Assembly: GCA_963678705.1 (NCBI GenBank)
Contig: OY783207.1
Location: forward strand, 21,922,001-21,986,000
Origin: Panorpa germanica
Lineage: Eukaryota > Arthropoda > Insecta > Mecoptera > Panorpidae
Reading direction: 5' to 3'
DNA: 64,000 bases
Part shown: piece after piece, positions 12,761 through 24,110 of the stretch
How positions within the stretch are numbered: position 1 is the first letter of the stretch
How the letters are laid out: each line of letters begins with the position of its first letter
The notes under the pieces: generated by a model
Told to the model about the DNA's origin: nothing
Database searches by the model: none
Seen by the model: only the letters and a program-made list of their open reading frames with translations
Position numbers and translations under genes: made by a program

Positions 12761-15700
12761 CATTTTAGGATTAGGATAGGTCTAAAATTTCTCCTCGGGC
12801 ACTCTACTAGCCTGCAATGTGAATTAAACCGTTCACAACCTGGTAAATTAAAAAAGAAATACAAAGTACTCTTATTGATACTAACTACTGCGCCACGGAA
12901 GACGTTGTTATGAAACACACTAAATTTTACAAATGAATAATTCCAATGGTTTGTTGCATTCCAGCAAAACCGTCTTCTCTAGAACCTTAAACCGAGAACC
13001 GAGAACCGTCACCAACTAACCGGCCGACTGACGGACATAACTAACGGCATCTTACTCTAAATATAACGATTTTGTATTTTGTGTAATTACCGCTGGTTAA
13101 ATCGGGGCGAAGTCCCTTGATGGCCCTATTGAGACACTACAACGGAGCTAGGGGCTAAGGAGAACAGGGGGAGTGACTGCGTTATTGTTTTAAAGTTGCT
13201 TTAAACTTTAAAACACGCACAATTACGCATTAAAAATGTCATTAAATTATAATAACAACAAAATTATTTAACTGTTATTGCGGACTGGGTCGGGGCGGTT
13301 TTGTTTTGTTTTGTTAGAATGTGGACTTCTATTTCGCAGACAATCATTGCTCGGTTAATGTTTGTAAAGTGTATTGCGTATTAATTATGTAAAACGTATC
13401 AGTTACTTCATATGTAATAAACACGTTAAATAAATAAATATGTCGACAATTTCTAAAACTTAATTTTGTATATTTTTTAAAATTTTTAATTGGGTTATCA
13501 TGTCCCCTACAAGTTAAATTGACCAACTGTTTTCAATTTAAATTGAAATATATGTGCTATCTTTGATGTAAATAATAATAAAGTCACAATACTGACTTTA
13601 AACGTTGATTATTCGAAAACTGTAATAGATAATTAAAAATGGTTTCCAATTTTGAAATCAGCATAAAAAGCTGTATTAGAAATTACATAAAATTTTCTTT
13701 GATTAATATAGTAAGAAGAAAATTAGCAATTAATTTTTAGATAAGTGTTTTGGTTTACGAGATAGATATTTAAATTTTCCATATCATTTTTATTGTTAGT
13801 TAAATGGAAGTGTTTTAGTAGTTGCATACGCGCAGGCGCTTAAGTTCCCACTTGCCAACTGTATTTGTAATAAGAAACTCGCTTTAAATCAAATTAGGAA
13901 ATACAGAATATTACAATATGTAGGAATATGTGGTACGTCATAGTAATTATTAATTAAAGCATCTAAAAGTAGAATCATTGCAGGCAAATTGATTTGATTG
14001 TAATTTCTTTTAAAAGGGAAATAACAATAATGACAAATTGTCTAATGATTCCACATATTTTGTAAGTTTATTCAATTTCATTTTAATCATTGTAGGTAAG
14101 GCGTGTTATAGTTGTGTTGTATTAGCACATCCTGAGAGCTTCTCTCGTTGAAGAGATTATCTCTTCCATATACTCGTATAACCTCTACTGTTTATAATAC
14201 TCCAGGTTCGGTAATGAATTTTGTATGGTGGCTCGAAAACGACTACAGACAAGTTTTTGAAAATATCCTGCTTCGTAGAGGAAACTATTGCAAGACATTT
14301 GGCATCCTAGAAATTAGCTGGAAACCCGTAACTTTATAAAATCTGTAAAGAAATATTGGCACTTTTTGCTGTTAATCAATAAATGATAGAAAGTTGACAT
14401 TTTCCTTATGAATTGCGTTACTGAATAGAAATTAAAAAAAGAGGAGTTGGTAAAATTAGGAGGCCAGGTAGTGAACTTTGGAAAAGTTAAAATTTTGAAT
14501 TGTGTATCTAATTTACAAAAGAAACTGTTATTTAAAACAAATTATGTGGTAGCACGGAGGTGGCTTTTGCCAAAGGTAAAAATTGATTTAGAAAGTTCAA
14601 ATTTTATATTTAGGCTAGCTATGGTACCTAATTTATAAAACGAATTAAAAATTTCAAAAATTTTAAAACAAAGTAACAAAGTGATAAACTTTAAAACTAA
14701 TAAAATAAAAAATAAAAATTCATTAAAAAAACAATTATTTTACAAGTTTTTTTATTGCTATATCTTTTATGGTATTTTTAAAATTATAAACGTAAATTTT
14801 TTACATAAAATAATATATTTCCTTATAGAACACAAATTTGATTTTTAGGATTCTATAATTTTCGATTTAACATTTACATTTTTTTAACTTATGATTACAT
14901 TTTAAATATTTTATTTAATTTTGTTTATTGTAAAAAATTGTAATATTAGTATTTTTACAATTCTTAAGTACAGTAGTTTTGTATGAGTTTTTAGATTTAC
15001 TTTTTAAAATCGAAAGTTACAGAATCTCAGTTTGTTGTATTCGTTTTCCATATCTTTTTCTTATTTTACATAAGTAAACAGATTTTTTTTATATTATATA
15101 CTCACAATTTTTTATTTTTTAAATAGTTTAAAAAGATCGCATTTTAGTTTTATTTCGTATACTTGGATAAGGCGATTTTAGGAGTTACTTTTTTTGGGTT
15201 AAATTTGGTAAATTATTTATTTCTTATACAAAAGAAATGAATACTTTACTAAATTATATGCAAAATTATGAACTCCATAATTTTTAAAATATGTTTGGGT
15301 ATTTTTAATTATTTTTTAAAAATATTCAAAAAACAGCCAAAATGTTTTTACATGAAACGTCATTTTTATAGAAATTTTCTAAATTTTGAAATTTAATATA
15401 ATAATAATAGGTAATACAATACAAACAGATTTTATATTTATGGAAGAAAGCACATTTCTGCATCTACATTATGGTATAGTATACATCAAGAAGGCAAGTT
15501 GAGTTTTATTTAGTTTTTATAAATCGTATAACATTTCGAGGTTAGGTTAATTGTGTTTTGAAAAATGTGCTTGTTTCCACAAATATTTACATCGAATTTT
15601 ATAAACAATTTTAATATTTAAAACCATATACAATTGTCTCTGGTTGCTTTTTGTCGATTGGTTTTTTAAAATACTACAATATTTTTGAAATACATGACAA

Positions 15701-15982
15701 CACATAGTTTAATAAAATCAAAATCCAAGAAATAACAAAGATACAACGATTCACAATGTCGGTGAATCTACGTCAGGCTGCTGCATGCGTTGGAAACTGC
15801 ACCATGTAAATTTAGTGTTGCTCAAAGCTACCGCTACTACTGTAATGTCGCTGATTGTCTGGATGTTTAAATCTACGCCATCTTTGTTCATTTAATTTAA
15901 CCTATATCATTTGCACAAATATTCTTCAATAATGTAACCTTTTTAAAAAACTTTGTACATGAAATATCCTAATATAATTAAG
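12761..15982. other. no gene recognised; very AT-rich
   Basis: No exon or repeat with clear ends is recognised. From 14640 to 15400 the sequence is almost only A and T with long T and A runs. Confidence 0.4.
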
Positions 15983-16030
15983 GTAAACACAGTAACGTAT
16001 ATGTAAGGATTATTTAACATAAAGAGTTTA
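15983..16030 (+). repeat. interspersed repeat G, copy 1
   Basis: This roughly 48-bp block contains CACAGTAACGTATATGTAAG and TTATTTAACATAAAGAGTTTA. It recurs at 40066-40119 (same strand) and 24060-24110 (inverted). It could be a terminal repeat of an unnamed element. Confidence 0.55.
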
Positions 16031-16150
16031 TCATTTACATTTCTTTTTAAAGTTAATTATTAATATAAGATAACAAAACAAAAGTTTTCATTTTGACATA
16101 AATTTATAATTCCTGAGCTTTTTATGCAAAATTAAATAATGTTACAAATA

Positions 16151-16524
16151 CAGGGTGTCCCAATATTCAGCGATAAGCGGGCACCAGAGGATGGTCCTGC
16201 TCATGACTACACAAGAAAAAAAGAAAAAAAAAATTATCTCATTTTGTTTAGAAATTAGAATAAAAATAATTTTTTTTTCGAAAATTTAATCACCATAAGA
16301 TCTTTTTAACTACCATGACCACAATTTTTCAAAATTTTCCAAAAAAAATTCAAATTGTGGTCTTGGTAGTTAAAAACATCTTAAGGTGTTTCAATTTTCG
16401 AAAAAAAATTATTTTCTTTTGTAATTTCTAAAAAAAAATGAGATAATTTTTTTTTTCTTTTTTTCTCGTGTAGTCATGAGCCACCCTCTGGTGCCCGCTT
16501 ATCGTTGAATTTTGGGACACCCTG
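16151..16524. mobile_element. 374-bp foldback MITE with TA target duplication
   Basis: Both ends carry the inverted repeat CAGGGTGTCCCAA, and the inverted similarity continues through the whole element: the first half up to about 16330 pairs with the second half. TA lies on both sides (16149-16150 and 16525-16526), the target site used by Tc1/mariner-type elements. The outer arms contain CGATAAGCGGGCACCA and CATGACTACACAAGA and their reverse complements. There is no coding capacity. If transcribed, it would fold into a long hairpin. Confidence 0.9.
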
Positions 16525-16620
16525 TATATTACTCCACGCAGTTCTAATTTCATCTAAGTTCATTTTATACCAGAACCGGTTTTGCTAACCTACTATTAAT
16601 AAATCAGTAAAAGATTTTTA

Positions 16621-16742
16621 ATGTCTTTTGCATTCATTTAATGAAAATGTAACAGAAATATGTTAAACTTCGGTAATTAATAATATGTAATGTTGGGTAA
16701 AAGATGTTACGTTCAATAACACATGTTTACGTTTAGTGTATA
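16621..16742 (+). repeat. interspersed repeat F, copy 1
   Basis: Shares GCATTCATTTAATG..AATGTAACAGAA.TATGTTAA, AAAAGAT and GTTTACGTTT.GTGT words with 53590-53698 in the same orientation. Confidence 0.5.
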
Positions 16743-16877
16743 ACGAGTTTTTATGTATAAAATAATTAACGACATATATGTAACTGATATCGATAAAAGT
16801 TATTTATAGGGATAGTATACGTCTAATTAGCAAATATAATTATCATAAATTAAATAGTCAAACATGACGTAGATTTT

Positions 16878-17139
16878 TTTTTAACTTTATTTATTTGACA
16901 TCGGCCTATTTTCGATGCTGACATCGACGACCTTCTACTTTTGTTAGTAGTTTTTGTGGTGTCGTGACCTTGCATATGTGTGCTATACTACTGCCTAATA
17001 AGTTTTTAATATTTGTGAGCTCTGACATCATGAATAAAAATTTGACAACAACCAAGCCCAGAAAATATAGCAATGCTCCGGGAATCGAACCCGAAGGCTC
17101 TGATATCAAGCATCAAACATCTCGGCTACTGTGCTGCCA
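16878..17139 (-). mobile_element. tRNA-derived SINE (family S1) with 12-bp target duplication
   Basis: Read on the minus strand, the element starts with a tRNA-like head. It has an A-box-like TAGCCGAGATG (17118-17128) and a perfect B box GGTTCGATTCC (17081-17091), the internal RNA polymerase III promoter. An unrelated body follows, ending TAAATAAAGTTAAAAA. The insertion is flanked by GACGTAGATTTT at 16866-16877 and 17140-17151, the target duplication made by LINE-mediated retroposition. The intact duplication suggests a fairly recent insertion. Two short open frames on opposite strands over this element are incidental. Confidence 0.88.
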
Positions 17140-17237
17140 GACGTAGATTTTAAAATATCTAAGTCGCGCTGGTAGCAACATCTTTGAGCAACATTGCAAT
17201 ACAGATTTCAGTGTAGTTCCCAATATATGCAAATAGT

Positions 17238-17562
17238 CTTTTTCTTCGGTGGCTCGACAGCCCTGAGTGGGCCCTGGCCTTCTCAAGAATTTTACGAATG
17301 ATTTAATTACTTGAAATTTCGTAACAAGGTGTTTTTTTACGGGGTGAAGTTGTAAGCACCACGCCTAACCCCCAGCCTGGAGGACCAGTCCCCTGATATA
17401 ATCCCCAGGCACTGGGTACTCATTTTAGTCGCCTCTTACGACATGCATCAGCAACATTGGGACTATTCTTTCACACCCGGTCATCACTCGGGAATTATAA
17501 CCAAACCCAGATAATATCTGGCCCGGGGATTGAACCCGAGAACAAAGTAGTCAGAGTCAAGC
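17238..17562 (-). mobile_element. tRNA-derived SINE (family S2) with 13-bp target duplication
   Basis: The minus strand has a B box GGTTCAATCCC at 17526-17536, followed by a GGGTTTGGTTATAAT-type segment like that of the neighbouring S1 element. Its body is different and GC-richer, and ends with GGGCTGTCGAGCCACCGAAG. ATATGCAAATAGT flanks it at 17225-17237 and 17563-17575. The shared head and different tails suggest two SINE families built from related tRNA-like modules. Confidence 0.87.
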
Positions 17563-17637
17563 ATATGCAAATAGTAAGGGACATAATAAGAACCACATAA
17601 CATAACCTACAAATTTTGACGTTAGTTTCTTTCTTCG

Positions 17638-17788
17638 TTAGGCCTTATTCCAAATGACTGATATTTCCAGACGATAAATAATGAAACTTTTGAATTTTAT
17701 GACTGGTACATATAAGGTTCATTTTATAATAACTTTCGTTTCTTCCCATATAGTACCCTGCGGAATTTTAATTCAGAATAAGGCCCTA
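17638..17788. mobile_element. small MITE with GGCCTTATTC inverted ends
   Basis: The left end reads TTAGGCCTTATTC and the right end GAATAAGGCCCTAA, an inverted repeat of about 13 bp enclosing 125 bp of AT-rich sequence. TTA and TAA at the ends could be a PIF/Harbinger-type 3-bp target site, but this is not certain. Confidence 0.5.
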
Positions 17789-20079
17789 AAATTGTAAGCA
17801 GCTCTGAAAGTTTTTGGATTTTGAACATAAAATGCAAAGAATGTAACTTTTAATAAAATTTCGTACAATCTAACAAAGAAAATAAACACGCAATTGTGTT
17901 TAGAACCGACCCGGTTAACTGTTTCATTGACAGTGTATACACAACAAATACAATCGTAGACAACAAATTGTGGCAGTGTATTGTATTGACTACACTAAAC
18001 GGTATTACACGCCGTTAGTCAGCGTTGTAGTCATCCTTGGAAACCATTTCGACAATTATATATATTTCTAAATGGACATTTGAAAACAATCGTATAATAT
18101 TTATGAGACGTTCCTGGCAAGAAATGCAGCAATTGTTATTCCTATATAATAATCATAAATTATTATAATTCAATAGTTATTCTTCTTCTTCTTCTTTACT
18201 ATTTATGTAATATAAATGATTTTATTTTCTCTTCACCTGAGGCTGAGGCTGAGGCATCTTTCTGTATACTTATGTTTCACAATTTTAAACAAATTTTTAT
18301 TATTTTTTAAAAAATGGATGACGTTTGTAGAGTGAGAAGAAATCTTTGCATTATCCATTCTGAATGAATTACCTGTAGATAAATTTAACAATACTTAAAA
18401 AGATATAGCACAAAATGTCGCACAAAAGTACGTAGTGTTTCCTACAAATGTCATCCAATTTTCATTTTTAAAAATTTGCTAATTTACGTATATATGTGTA
18501 TCAACCCTTAAATGTGAGGTCACATTTTTTGACTTCAAAATAATCTCCAAAAGAAAAAATATATATGTATATATTGCAACGAAAAAACATCACGTTATAT
18601 AAAATTCATCAGTAGCGCCTCTAACGGTTATACAATGAACCATTAATTAAATATATACAAGGAGGCGACTGTACAGACCATAATAATATAGGTGTACCCA
18701 AGTTTCAATAATTTTCGAATTTCGGGAAAACAATTTACATTTATAATATGTTATTTTTACACACTTTCGGCACAACCTTTTTTCCTATTAAATTAAAAAA
18801 AAATGAAATAAATAAAATTAAATTGGATTTGTTCGATAATCCCTCGACGATTCCCGCAAAGCACAATAAGTGATAGTACTAATATAGCACTGTTTAAATC
18901 GAGCGCCATCGAGTAAGTTTTTACTAATAGAGATCACAGCTGCCATCTTTTGTTCAAATCCAGAGTTTAATTTTACTTACTTTTATTGGTTGTTAATTTT
19001 ACTTTACTGACTTTACTGAAGTTTACAAAATGAAAATAAATCGAATGCAGGCTGGGCTGATGTTTGTTATTTTGATTCCTTGTTATGTGAGACATTTAGG
19101 TCACATTGAGCTACTCACTATCAACAATTCTGTTTCGTGTGGTAATTTGAATTTTGAATATATTTTACAGAATTTGTATCTTACAAAGGGTCTAAACGGT
19201 AAATGGTACAGACGGTCTATTGTTAATTATGTTTCATTAGATAATTATAGTTAATTAGCAAGGTTGCTGTGTCCATAGTTCTCTTTAGTTATATTTATAC
19301 ACATTTTATTTAATCTTAATTAATTTAACTTTAAATTCTAAAATTTAATATATAACAAATATTTTAAAGCGACTTTATTTTATTTCTTCTTCTTTTTATG
19401 TTTCCAGTTTATATTCAATCACGTGATCGTCACCATTTTATCACTATTGTTCATTTTAATTAAAGATGGCGTCCTCTCGTTTATTGTAAACGATGATTTT
19501 CATTTTACCCTGTCCACATATTTATTATTTTAAATATTTAAAAATGACGACACAACACTCACAAGATTTAATTTATTTATTTCGTTAATTTATTTAAATT
19601 TGATCAAATACAAAACATTGAAGAATTGTTTGTTCCTTAGTTGACTCTGATTTGATTAAACTCCATTTTATTTTATTTACTTGATTTGATTTGATTTGAT
19701 TTGACTGATTGATAGTTATTAAACTAATATTTATATATTTAGACATTTGTACAAAAGGAAAACAAATTCGTCACCAATTTAAATTCTTTAAATAGCTAAA
19801 AGTAAAACAAACCATTTTGACAATCACCCAACACTCGTCCGCCATATTTAAATTTTTTTTTTTACATACAACATTTGTACAATAATACCACGTTAAACGC
19901 GCGCCATTTTATTTTCAATATTTTACAAAATGTCTTCAATTATTTTTATATTTTTACAATCGTTGTTTATATGAGCAGTTCTTAACGCCATTTTGAATCA
20001 GCACGGCCATCTTGTTTAGTATACACTTTTTTATTTAATAATTAGGTACACGTTTTATAATTAAATTTAATGTTTTTTT
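17789..20079. other. downstream flank of homothorax; no gene recognised
   Basis: AT-rich sequence after the probable hth poly(A) sites. GCCAT words are enriched between 18900 and 20115. A TGATT tandem run (GATTTGATTTGATTTGATTT) is at 19683-19702. The open frame at 19030-19254 has no recognised domain. Confidence 0.4.
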
Positions 20080-20176
20080 TTTATTTAATTATTAAAATTA
20101 CTGCCATTTTTACAGATATTAATCGCTGGAAGTTCTGTGCTGTTCACTGGGATGTGGTGGTAGCAGCAGGACCGCG
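20080..20176 (-). other. hth: homothorax 3' UTR, second part, with poly(A) signal
   Basis: After the acceptor the minus strand reads CGCGGTCCTGCTGCTACC and is GC-rich for about 60 bases before turning AT-rich. AATAAA hexamers on the minus strand occur at 20080-20085 and again at 20030-20035, the second followed by a GT-rich stretch, so cleavage near 20010-20060 is plausible. Longer 3' UTR forms ending further left are possible, because TTTATT is frequent on the plus strand down to about 19370. Confidence 0.45.
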
Positions 20177-20564
20177 CTGTAAAAAAAAAACATAATTAAA
20201 GTTTTCACTTGAACTAAATAAATTTAAAAGAAATAATAACAAAAAAACTAATAAATTACAAAATTATTTCAAAAGTTTCAAATACTTATTCGACTAGCAA
20301 AATTTAATAAATATTTGTAGGTTAGTTTGAAGTGTCATCTCATCCATCTAGCGTAACTACAGCAAACTAACTGATTGAAGTGAGCTATATATTCATAAAA
20401 TTAAAAACTTAAGTTCTTTTAAATATTTCCTTAAACGATTGAAACCTTTCTCACTAATGAAAGAGTTATTCGAAAATAATTTTGATACATTTTTGTTTTT
20501 TTCTTTTCTACCTAAATCTAATTTCAACAAATTCTAAATATGTATTCAAGCAAGCATAACTCAC
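20177..20564 (-). other. hth: predicted 3' UTR intron of homothorax
   Basis: The donor GTGAGT lies at 20559-20564. The acceptor at 20177-20178 is preceded by an unusually strong tract of ten or more T and then ACAG. The 388-nt interval is AT-rich and holds a copy of a small interspersed repeat (20317-20385), as an intron would. The junction would lie 130 nt downstream of the stop codon. Confidence 0.5.
20317..20385 (+). repeat. interspersed repeat H, copy 1
   Basis: Contains GGTTAGTTTGAAGTGTCATC and CCATCTAGCGTAACTAC.GC, then AAACTAACTGATTGAA. Similar blocks occur at 44058-44115 and 60694-60767. It lies inside the predicted 3' UTR intron of hth. Confidence 0.5.
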
Positions 20565-20565
20565 C

Positions 20566-20694
20566 GTTAGTTCGAAGAAGAGGAGCCGTGTCTAGTTGTT
20601 AGAGGAATCCATGAAGACGAAGTTAGATGTGTCTGGTTGTTCGTATATGGCGGTGATTATTAGCGCTGGTGTCGTGGTGTTCAATTGGCTCATA
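20566..20694 (-). other. hth: homothorax 3' UTR, first part
   Basis: The sequence after the TAA stays comparatively GC-rich for about 130 bases and ends at a good donor, CG|GTGAGT, with the exon boundary near 20565. It reads as transcribed UTR, with no long open frame on the minus strand. The link to the next UTR piece depends on the predicted intron at 20177-20564. Confidence 0.55.
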
Positions 20695-20864
20695 TTATAG
20701 ATGATGTCCGTAGTATTCTGCAGGTGGATAATGCGCGTATCCTTGATGGAACCCAGTAGGATCTCCAGGTCTATGCGCCATCATCTGTGCCTGTCCGTCC
20801 ATCATATAACCCATCCCCGCGTCAGGACTATATGCTCCACTAGGACCTGCATGTGGAGAAAAGA
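20695..20864 (-). CDS. hth: homothorax last coding exon, C-terminus
   Basis: This exon encodes the C-terminal tail of Homothorax after the homeodomain. After joining to the 59-nt exon it reads NRA-VFSPHAGPSGAYSP, continues through GMGYMMDGQAQMM, HRPGDP and GFHQGYAHYPPAEYYGHHL, and stops at TAA (20695-20697). From memory, the Drosophila tail has the same order of blocks: a PHPGPSG-like segment, MGYMMD, HRPPGDP, GFHQGY and PPAEYYG. The 170-nt form uses the acceptor AAAG at 20865-20866. A second acceptor, GCAG at 20847-20848, gives a 152-nt form starting G-PSGAY. Both keep the frame with the phase-1 donor at 32175. Sequence upstream of 20864 stays open for a further 73 bases, but the family match stops at the acceptor, so I treat that part as intron. 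The region is visibly more GC-rich than its surroundings. Confidence 0.94.
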
Positions 20865-20866
20865 CT
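20847..20866 (-). promoter_or_regulatory. hth: tandem splice acceptors 18 nt apart
   Basis: Two AG dinucleotides, 20865-20866 and 20847-20848, both give frame-preserving joins to the phase-1 donor at 32175. The upstream acceptor yields NRAVFSPHAGPSG, which matches what I recall of the fly protein. The downstream one has the better local pyrimidine run (TCTTTTCTCCACATGCAG) and removes six residues. Either or both may be used. Confidence 0.6.
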
Positions 20867-22180
20867 TTGAGAGAGGTCATGCCTGTTGTTCTGGACGGTA
20901 TGAAGGTGATTGGTGGAATGATGTTGGACTTTGACATGTTTAAACATTTTTCACCAATATTTCATTTATTTAGTTGGTATTTGGTAAATTGTTGGTAAAA
21001 TCGAGGCCAAAATTAAAAATTTTGTTGCTTGTCCAACATCATTTTATTAAAGAGGTACAAGATCAAATTCGATGCAGTTATTATGTTTAAAAGAGGAGTT
21101 TCTTCTTCTAGATGTTTAAATCAACTTAAAATATGCAATGTGCTTCAAATACTTGTAGCTACCTGTTCGTATTAGACAGTATTAGTTCAAACCGCTACAT
21201 CTGTCAGTTGCATAAATTTGTTGTGATTTTGTTAGGTTATGTTTGATTTCGTTAATTTTTAAGCGATACGTCATATTAACGTCGTTAATCATTTACAAAC
21301 AACAAAATAAAGCTTTGACAGTTACGACTACACGTAACTACACTACGCAGTAGTAAATAGTTACGTAAATATACAAACCAAACGCGGTTTAATTTTGAAA
21401 CAAAACTCAGATATTATAAAAGGTAATAAATAACCAGAAATTAAATTTGATCTTATACCACGCTAATACAAATACAAGAAACTTGGTGAAAAAGTAAGAC
21501 AAAGCTATAAAAATAAAAGTAATTTATTTTTCTCAATTTATTTGGAATTGGTAGCCCATCAGAGTTGGTAGCAATGTAGTTGGTAACATTTGGTAGCTGG
21601 TAACTTTAGTTATACAGTTAACCGTTAGATGGTGATTGTAATAGCCATGCGAAGGAGGTAAAGGGGAACCCCATTTATTGTTGAACCTGCTAATGTCTTT
21701 TATGGACGATTTCACTAACATCTAATGTGAAAAACTGTAATTAAAAACATTAAGGGAAAAAACCTTCAACCCCTTGTGAGGAAAAACTAACTGTGAAAAA
21801 CGACTGTAGGGTCGTTTGATTGGAAACGTTAGGGAAAATCAAATCTATTGAAACAAACGTCTATATCAACGGGAAGCACGGAGCAAGGAGCAAGGAGAAG
21901 GAGCTGAGCGAAGGTGCGTCCTCGCTTCATTGGCGTAGAGGCAATAAATAAACGTCTGGACCTCATATTAGTTGCGAGGTCTTATTTTATACAGCGGCTG
22001 TTTAGATTAGATTTGTTCGGGCATTACTACAGATAGTCTACAGTAATACGTAAACCAGTATTAAGAACTATTAACACAATCAGATGCGTTTCAGATTCGA
22101 TTTTATTTTAATTTAATTACTGTTCAGATTTCCGGATATTGACTATTTATGCGATCAGGGCTCGTATTCTTGAGTCTTGC

Positions 22181-22375
22181 GAGCAATGATCGTAATCGAA
22201 CAGATCTGATTTATATTAGTGAAACATTTTACGAATCACTTTTAAAAGAGTATTCCAGTACAATTCCTGAATTTATTTATTAATTATTATTACAGTTTAG
22301 AAATACATTTTTAAAAGTGATTCGTAAAATGTTTCACTCATATAAATCACATCTGTTCGATTAAGATCATTGCTC
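22181..22375. mobile_element. foldback element with 67-bp arms
   Basis: The arm at 22181-22248 (GAGCAATGATCGTAATCGAA ... CATTTTACGAATCACTTTTA) is repeated in inverted orientation at 22309-22375 with few mismatches, separated by a loop of about 60 bp. There is no coding capacity. It looks like a MITE or the remains of one; target duplications are not clear. Confidence 0.75.
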
Positions 22376-24059
22376 GGAATTCGATTGATTCGATTTCAAA
22401 GTGTATAATTTCAAATTTTAAGTGTAGCTTTAGCTTGGCTTGTTGTACATGTATTCTACAGTAGACTTTTAAGAGAACTGACGGTGAGTGATCAGTCGTA
22501 TCGGCGCTTCATATATTTAATTATCTCTATGACTTGTAAGATGTAATTGGAAACAAAAATTTGACTGTATGGTCTTCCCTAATTGAAGATCAGATATGAT
22601 CGAATAAAAAGTATTGCTACACCTCCTGCATCCGCTTTTAATATCGGATTATCCAAAAGTTGCATGAAAAATGTTCGATTTAACATTTCCACTGTGTATT
22701 TATATTTTCTTTTTATATTTACAGTATATGCAATTCCATTATACATGTTTTGTTGTTGTATTCATTGGACGCAGTGTCTAATGCTACTTTGATCACAAAA
22801 GAGGCCAAGAGAAAAAAGCCAGTATTAAGCGACTATTATACGAAAGAAGTATAAAAGCAGTCTACAGTTTGACAAACTGCCGGTAGAATGTCCAGGACAT
22901 TAAATTGTGTCTAGTCACCATGTACTTTCCTCTCGGGGCTTCCACCTGGCGAGCTAGATCTAGTCCTTAACCTCAGTGCGTCACTGATTGCACACCGTAA
23001 ACTGTTTTTAATCATTACACAACAAATTTTATCAATACAAAATAAATGACATGACTGAAATCTTACATCTCGTTCTATCATACATTTTTCCTCTCACTGT
23101 AATCCATACTTTCTGATTTCTTACAGATTGCCCATAAAAATATTGAACCGAATTGTTCCCAAAAAGGTTGCAATTCATAAAATGTATGGAACGAAGCCTA
23201 CGACGTGAGGCAGGAGAGAAGAGAAAGAATTATTGGAATACCCGGGTCCGGGAGCGGGACCGGGGACTCGAGGTACTCAACAAATCTAAACTTGATTTAT
23301 ATGATCCGAGGGTCGACGGAAAGCCGTTACGCCGTTACTGTGATGCGAACCAATGATCCTTGACGTTAAAACAGATATTAAGGATATACGCTACGTCGCT
23401 ACGTTGCTGAAAAAAATGACTCGGTGGGTCATATCCTGGAAAACTAATCTGAAAAACTAGTTTCTTAGAAACCAGAAAAAATATCTTTGCCGAGTTGATC
23501 TTGAAATGAAGTCATCATATCATTGGGACGCCATTACCTAAGCAATAATCTTACGAGTGTAATTGGGAAATTTCTTATTCTACAGTTGAAATCTTTTTAT
23601 ATTTAATATCTAGCTATTATAGTTATTCTTTTTATGTAATTAAACTTAATTCAAAATAGCCGCTAAAGACAAAACAAAAACTAATTCATAATTTAATGAA
23701 AACGACACCGAAATTTATGAATAGATCATTCTTGTTTCAGAATTAAAAAAAAAAGAAAGCAGATCATTATTGGGAGCGACAAAAGGCTACAAGCATAGGA
23801 AGCCCGAGAAATTATAACAAAAAAAAAATTTAATAAAATATTTTTTATTTTTTACTTAACGTAATATCTTACCGAAATGTTACAATCATTTTGTTACATT
23901 GTCATCAATAAATAAATGTAAAAGACATAACATATCTTTTGGTAATATGCAAAATTATATAATCTTGCATAAAAAATGTTAGAAAACATAAATTTGTGTC
24001 GAAAGATAATTTTTATTATGTAATCTAACATTATATTAACCTAAATATATTTATGGTAA

Positions 24060-24110
24060 ACTTTTTTAAGTTAAATAAACCTTACTTATAGGTAACTGTG
24101 TTTAGCGGGT
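24060..24110 (-). repeat. interspersed repeat G, copy 2 (inverted)
   Basis: The reverse complement of this segment reads CCCGCTAAACACAGTTACC, then TATAAGTAAGGTTTATTTAA, matching the blocks at 15983 and 40066. Confidence 0.55.

Noticed and set aside
17081-17091. Possible tRNA gene (B box GGTTCGATTCC, minus strand)
   Set aside because: The sequence does not fold into a full cloverleaf, and it sits at the head of a SINE with target duplications.
16906-17146. Pair of 60-67-codon frames on opposite strands
   Set aside because: Both lie within SINE S1.
20701-20934. Plus-strand 77-codon open frame
   Set aside because: It is the shadow of the hth C-terminal exon on the opposite strand and has no family resemblance.
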